From assembly GCA_902489295.1 (NCBI GenBank), contig CABTZM010000078.1:1-8962 (forward strand): a stretch of 8,962 nt of DNA, read 5' to 3'. The DNA comes from an uncultured Collinsella sp. (lineage in GTDB: Bacteria; Actinomycetota; Coriobacteriia; Coriobacteriales; Coriobacteriaceae). The first letter of the stretch is position 1. The number at the start of each line of letters is the position of its first letter. The notes under the pieces are model-generated. The model saw nothing but the letters and a program-made list of their open reading frames with translations, ran no database searches and was not told the origin of the DNA. The position numbers and the translations under genes are program-made. This document shows, one piece after another, positions 5,685 through 8,962 of the stretch.

Positions 5685-6980
5685 TTGAATAGCCAGCTGA
5701 TCCAACAGGGCCGCGCCGCTTATCGCGCGGGTGATTTTTCCGCTGCCGCCCAGATGCTTGGCGCGGCAAAGACTCCCAACGAGATCATGGGTGAGGCCGA
5801 CCACCTGCGCGGCAACGCCCTGATGCATCTGGGCATGTATGCCGAGGCTGCCGAGGCTTACGCCGCCGCCCTCAACGACGGCGCCTATGGCAAGCGTGGT
5901 GCCCTGCTCACCAACCGCGGCAAGGCACTCGCCGCGGTGGGCGACTACACCACGGCTGCCCAGGCGTTCTCTGCAGCTACCCAGGACGCTTCCTACGCCA
6001 CGCCTTTTAAGGCCTACCTGGGTCTGGGCAACGCGCTGTTCCAGTCGGGCGACTATGCCAACGCCGGTACCGCCTTCCGTCAGGCTGCCATCGACGGCGC
6101 CAACCCGGCTCCTGCCGCCGCCCTCGGCGATCTGGGCCGCTGCTTCATCAAGCTCGGCCGCCCCGCGGACGCCGTTGAGACCTACCGCACGGCTATCGAC
6201 TTTGCCGGCCCGCGCGACGATACGCGCGCCCTCAACGCCGGCATGGGCCAAGCGCTTTCCGCCGCCGGCCGTCCCTCCGATGCGCTCGATGCCTTTAACG
6301 CCGCTACCGCCGACGGTATCTACCAGCTCACGCCCGAGCAGGCCGACGAGCTTGCCCGCGTGCACGACTCGCTCGCCGCGCTTTCGGCCCAGACGGCCAT
6401 GTCCACGGCTCCGGCTCCCGCGATGGACGCTCCCGCTGTCGACCCGCTCGATCCCACGGGCGCGACCGGTCAGTTTATGCCCGACCCCTCTGACACCGGC
6501 TTCTTTACGCTGTCCGAGTCCGAGATGGTCCAGCAGGACCGCAAGCAGGCCAAGGTTCGTCGTCGCCACCGTCACACGGGTCTCAAGATCTTCCTGGTAC
6601 TGCTTCTGCTCATCGTGATCGCTGCCGGCGGTCTTGGCTATGCTTATACGCGCGGCATGGGCTACCCCTCGCAGGAGTCCGTCATCACCGACCTGTTCCA
6701 GGCTGCCGGTGACGGCGATACCGCCAAGGCCGAGTCCTGCCTGGCCTCGAGCCTGTCCGAGGACGCCAAGGCGATGATCATCTCCTCGATCCCGCAGGGC
6801 GCCACCGTCTCCATCGAGGGTATGGATCAGTCCATGACCGAGACCACCGCCAAGGTGAAGGCTTCGCTGTCCAAGGGCGGCGAGCAGGAGTACACCGTTA
6901 AATTCGTGCGCTCCGACAACCATATCGGTTGGGCCGTTTCCTCCTTCGACATCGATTTTTCGGCCGCTGACAACCAGTAG
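5685..6980 (+). CDS. Membrane-anchored tetratricopeptide-repeat (TPR) protein
   Basis: The protein has 431 residues from TTG 5685. About six TPR units fill residues 5-210, each with the G-Y-A pattern (for example GNALMHLGMYAEAAEAYAAAL at 43-63, and around 79, 113, 150 and 187). A Pro/Ala-rich linker (236-285) leads to a basic stretch (KQAKVRRRHRH) and one membrane helix at about 300-321. The last 110 residues would lie outside the cell and read like a small alpha+beta domain (SQESVITDLFQAAGDGDTAKAE, then strand-like segments ending in WAVSSFDIDF), resembling DUF4878 or lumazine-binding-like folds; that likeness is only an impression. TPR domains bind partner proteins, so a cytoplasmic scaffold tied to an external sensor or ligand domain is a fair guess. 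It is coupled to the isomerase gene upstream and precedes mreB by 115 bases. Confidence 0.88.
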   Translation: MNSQLIQQGRAAYRAGDFSAAAQMLGAAKTPNEIMGEADHLRGNALMHLGMYAEAAEAYAAALNDGAYGKRGALLTNRGKALAAVGDYTTAAQAFSAATQDASYATPFKAYLGLGNALFQSGDYANAGTAFRQAAIDGANPAPAAALGDLGRCFIKLGRPADAVETYRTAIDFAGPRDDTRALNAGMGQALSAAGRPSDALDAFNAATADGIYQLTPEQADELARVHDSLAALSAQTAMSTAPAPAMDAPAVDPLDPTGATGQFMPDPSDTGFFTLSESEMVQQDRKQAKVRRRHRHTGLKIFLVLLLLIVIAAGGLGYAYTRGMGYPSQESVITDLFQAAGDGDTAKAESCLASSLSEDAKAMIISSIPQGATVSIEGMDQSMTETTAKVKASLSKGGEQEYTVKFVRSDNHIGWAVSSFDIDFSAADNQ

Positions 6981-7002
6981 TGACCTTATGAGATTTGGCT
7001 CT

Positions 7003-7035
7003 GCCCGGCGCTTCACCGCAAGTGAGGTGCCGGGC
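7003..7035 (+). repeat. 14-bp hairpin between the TPR gene and mreB
   Basis: GCCCGGCGCTTCAC (7003-7016) pairs throughout with GTGAGGTGCCGGGC (7022-7035), using two G-T pairs and a 5-base loop. The following bases are TTGCGCTAG, so a proper U-tract is missing. It begins 22 bases after the TPR stop. It may be a weak or factor-assisted terminator, an RNA processing or 3'-end-stabilising structure, or a protein site. Confidence 0.6.
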
Positions 7036-7044
7036 TTGCGCTAG

Positions 7045-7050
7045 TATGAT
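7045..7050 (+). promoter_or_regulatory. Possible -10 element of an mreB promoter
   Basis: TATGAT lies 45 bases before the mreB TTG start, just after the hairpin. No recognisable -35 is present; the corresponding position falls within the hairpin's 3' arm. The heptamer GCTAGTA occurs twice around it (7040-7046 and 7053-7059). Confidence 0.3.
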
Positions 7051-7095
7051 GGGCTAGTAGTTTTCCAGCAATCATCCAACACATCAGGAGTTGCG

Positions 7096-8139
7096 TTGTT
7101 TTCTTTGATGGATATGTTCTTCGGTAGCTATGCGGGCGATCTCGCCATCGACCTCGGCACCGCCAATACGCTCGTCTCTGTGCGCGGCAAGGGCATCGTC
7201 ATCCGCGAGCCCTCCGTTGTCGCCATCGACAAGAACGACGAGCGCATCCTGGCAGTCGGCATCGAGGCCAAGCGCATGCTCGGCCGTACGCCCGGCAACA
7301 TCGTGGCCGTTCGTCCCCTTAAGGACGGCGTCATCGCCGACTTCGATGTCACCGAGGCCATGCTTCGCTACTTTATCGACAAGGCTTCCGAGAAGCGCTA
7401 TCCGTGGACTCCGCGTCCGCGCGTCGTCGTCTGCGTTCCCTCCGGCGTCACGTCGGTCGAGAAGCGAGCCGTCTTTGAGGCCACGATCCAGGCCGGCGCT
7501 CGCCAGGCCTACCTGATTGAGGAGCCCATGGCGGCTGCCATCGGCGCCGACCTGCCCGTCGAGGAGCCCACGGGCTCCATGGTCATCGATATCGGTGGCG
7601 GCACCACCGAGGTCGCCGTTATCGCTATGGGCGGTATTGTCGTGTCGCAGTCCATCCGCATTGCCGGCGACGAGTTCGACCAGGCTATCCTCACCCATGT
7701 TCGCGATGCCTACAACTTGGCTATCGGCGAGCGTACGGCCGAGGACATCAAGATCAAGGTCGGCTCCGCCGTGCCGCTCAAGGATGAGCTCGACGTCGAG
7801 GTCAACGGCCGCGACGTTATCACGGGCCTGCCCAAGACCGTGCGCATCGAGAGCGAGGAGATTCGCCGCGCGCTCAACAAGCCGCTCGACGAGATGGCCA
7901 AGGCCGTTAAGGACGCTCTGGACGCCACGCCGCCCGATCTTGCCTCGGACCTTATGTACTACGGCATTCTGCTGACCGGCGGCGGTGCGCTGCTGCGCGG
8001 CCTCGACGTGCGCCTGCGCGACGAGACCGGCGTTTCGGTCAACGTCAGCCCCACGGCGCTCGATAACGTCGTAAACGGCTGCGCCCGCGTGCTCGAGGCC
8101 AACGCCTTTGACGGTGGCTTCGTCCAAACCAATGCTTAA
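7096..8139 (+). CDS. mreB: Rod shape-determining protein MreB (bacterial actin)
   Basis: MreB forms ATP-dependent filaments on the inner face of the membrane that guide side-wall peptidoglycan synthesis by the elongation complex. The 347 residues match the usual length. The actin-fold motifs are present: phosphate 1 near DLAIDLGTANTLV (residues 15-27), phosphate 2 at VIDIGGGTTEVAVIAMGG (about 164-181), and the adenosine motif at GILLTGGGALLRGLDV (about 292-307). A hydrophobic N-terminus (MFSLMDMFFG) may touch the membrane. TTG 7096 is chosen because CAGGAG (7085-7090) is 5 bases upstream; the ATGs at 7108 and 7114 are in frame but too far from it. mreC follows 21 bases after the stop. Nothing is missing or frameshifted. 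Confidence 0.97.
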   Translation: MFSLMDMFFGSYAGDLAIDLGTANTLVSVRGKGIVIREPSVVAIDKNDERILAVGIEAKRMLGRTPGNIVAVRPLKDGVIADFDVTEAMLRYFIDKASEKRYPWTPRPRVVVCVPSGVTSVEKRAVFEATIQAGARQAYLIEEPMAAAIGADLPVEEPTGSMVIDIGGGTTEVAVIAMGGIVVSQSIRIAGDEFDQAILTHVRDAYNLAIGERTAEDIKIKVGSAVPLKDELDVEVNGRDVITGLPKTVRIESEEIRRALNKPLDEMAKAVKDALDATPPDLASDLMYYGILLTGGGALLRGLDVRLRDETGVSVNVSPTALDNVVNGCARVLEANAFDGGFVQTNA

Positions 8140-8160
8140 TTTCCAAAAGGTGGATTCCAT

Positions 8161-8962
8161 TTGGCACGATCTTCGGGTTTCTCTCCAAATCTGAATACCA
8201 AGCGACAATCAACGGGTATGCGCCCGTTGATTGTTTTCAGCCTGATTTCGGTGTTGCTGCTCACGTTTTATATCCGTGAGGGCGAGGCCGGGCCGATTCA
8301 TGCCGTGCGCTCGGGTGTGACGACGATTACCTCGCCGGTGCGCTTTTTGGGTTCGGCCGTGGCGGCTCCCTTCAACGCGATCGGCAACGTGTTCTCCAAC
8401 CTCACGGCTTCGCAGGAGTCGCTCGATGACCTCAAGAAGCAAAACGAGGTGCTGACCTCTAAGGTCGCCGAGCTTTCCGAGGCTCAAAAGACTGCCGAGC
8501 GCCTGGAGGGCCTGGTCGGGCTGCAATCGACCTACAACCTCAAGTCGACCGCTGCTCGTATTGTCGGTGCTTCGGGCGATGCCTGGACCTCGACCGTTAC
8601 CATCGACAAGGGATCTGCCGACGGCCTTACCATCAACATGCCCGTGACGAGTTCCGCCGGTGTTATCGGCCAGATTATCGAGGTATCGGCCAAGACCTCT
8701 ACCGTGCGCCTGATTGGCGACGAGAACTCGGGCGTGTCGGCTATGGTGCAGGACACGCGCGCCCAGGGTATGCTGCAGGGCCAGCCCGATGGCACCCTGC
8801 GCCTTGAGTACGTGAGCGTCGACTCCGACGTCAAAGTGGGCGACATCATCGTGACCTCTGGCATTGGCGGCGTGTTTCCCAAGGGCCTGCCGCTCGGCAC
8901 CGTTTCCTCGGTGGAGAAGTCGGCCAACGACGTGTATTACACCATCGTGGTGCGCGCTCAGA
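8161..8962 (+). CDS. mreC: Rod shape-determining protein MreC, N-terminal 267 codons, cut by the window edge
   Basis: MreC is a bitopic protein whose external part links MreB and MreD to the elongation penicillin-binding protein. The frame is open from TTG 8161 to the right edge. AAGGTGG (8147-8153) is 7 bases upstream, which supports TTG rather than the in-frame ATG at 8218. Residues 1-21 are short and basic, 22-38 form the membrane helix (PLIVFSLISVLLLTFYI), about 83-118 form the coiled coil (SQESLDDLKKQNEVLTSKV), and the beta-domain follows with AARIVGASGDAWTSTVTIDKGSADGL (131-156), GVIGQIIEVS (167-176) and KVGDIIVTSGIGGVFPKGLPLGTV (225-248). This is the standard MreC order. The missing end should be the last beta strands and tail. 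A terminator-like hairpin lies within codons 15-25. Confidence 0.95.
   Translation, partial: MARSSGFSPNLNTKRQSTGMRPLIVFSLISVLLLTFYIREGEAGPIHAVRSGVTTITSPVRFLGSAVAAPFNAIGNVFSNLTASQESLDDLKKQNEVLTSKVAELSEAQKTAERLEGLVGLQSTYNLKSTAARIVGASGDAWTSTVTIDKGSADGLTINMPVTSSAGVIGQIIEVSAKTSTVRLIGDENSGVSAMVQDTRAQGMLQGQPDGTLRLEYVSVDSDVKVGDIIVTSGIGGVFPKGLPLGTVSSVEKSANDVYYTIVVRAQ
8205..8237 (+). repeat. Perfect 11-bp inverted repeat with T-run inside the start of mreC
   Basis: CAATCAACGGG (8206-8216) and CCCGTTGATTG (8223-8233) are exact reverse complements around the 6-base loop TATGCG. They are followed by TTTT (8234-8237), the first T of which can also pair with A8205. The shape matches a rho-independent terminator, but it lies in coding sequence, 45 bases into mreC. 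It may lower mreC expression relative to mreB, or be a binding site; neither is shown. Confidence 0.65.

Noticed and set aside
5664..7016. A 450-codon open frame on the minus strand opposite the TPR gene
   Set aside because: Its translation is rich in Gly, Ala, Arg and His with no recognisable domain, as expected for the antisense of GC-rich coding DNA. The plus-strand frame has clear TPRs, a membrane helix and a ribosome site.
7084..8208. A 374-codon open frame on the minus strand opposite mreB
   Set aside because: It is the antisense shadow of an unmistakable mreB; no motif and no sensible start signal.
1..8962. Mobile elements, CRISPR arrays, phage or defence genes
   Set aside because: No transposase, integrase, regularly spaced repeats, attachment-site duplication of the tRNA 3' end or composition break was seen; all genes look like resident core or near-core genes.

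Overview
The window looks like ordinary core chromosome of a GC-rich, Gram-positive-type rod, most likely an actinobacterium of the class Coriobacteriia (Collinsella-like). This is an inference from the GC-rich third codon positions, the frequent TTG and GTG starts with good Shine-Dalgarno sequences, the protein flavour and the gene order; no 16S or database comparison was possible. No mobile element, CRISPR array, phage gene or recognisable defence system is present.

Layout. The minus strand at the left edge carries the first 230 codons of a DAHP synthase (aroF type), the entry enzyme of aromatic amino acid synthesis. Its short leader contains a terminator-like hairpin, and a 7-bp inverted repeat lies in the upstream promoter region. 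Divergent from it is a tRNA-Arg(CCG) gene with a clear promoter, an encoded CCA end and its own terminator. Everything else is on the plus strand: a P-type cation ATPase with a long lysine/arginine-rich C-terminal tail; a membrane-anchored double zinc-ribbon protein of unknown function; a small cytoplasmic cyclophilin-type peptidyl-prolyl isomerase; a membrane-anchored TPR protein that follows it after 11 bases; then mreB and the first 267 codons of mreC, which run off the right edge.

How the parts relate. MreB (the actin-like filament) and MreC (the bitopic periplasm-side scaffold) are core parts of the rod-shape elongation machinery, and mreD, a class B PBP and rodA would be expected just outside the window. 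The isomerase and TPR gene probably form one transcription unit that reads towards mreB, separated from it by a 14-bp hairpin without a proper U-tract. The zinc-ribbon and TPR proteins share an architecture: a cytoplasmic N-terminal interaction domain, a basic juxtamembrane stretch, one membrane helix and an extracytoplasmic C-terminal domain. They are plausible but unproven envelope partners of the elongation machinery.

The most unusual signals are regulatory. An 11-bp perfect inverted repeat followed by TTTT lies inside the first 25 codons of mreC and looks like an intragenic terminator between mreB and mreC. A leader hairpin with a possible 25-codon leader ORF precedes aroF. Neither has been tested.
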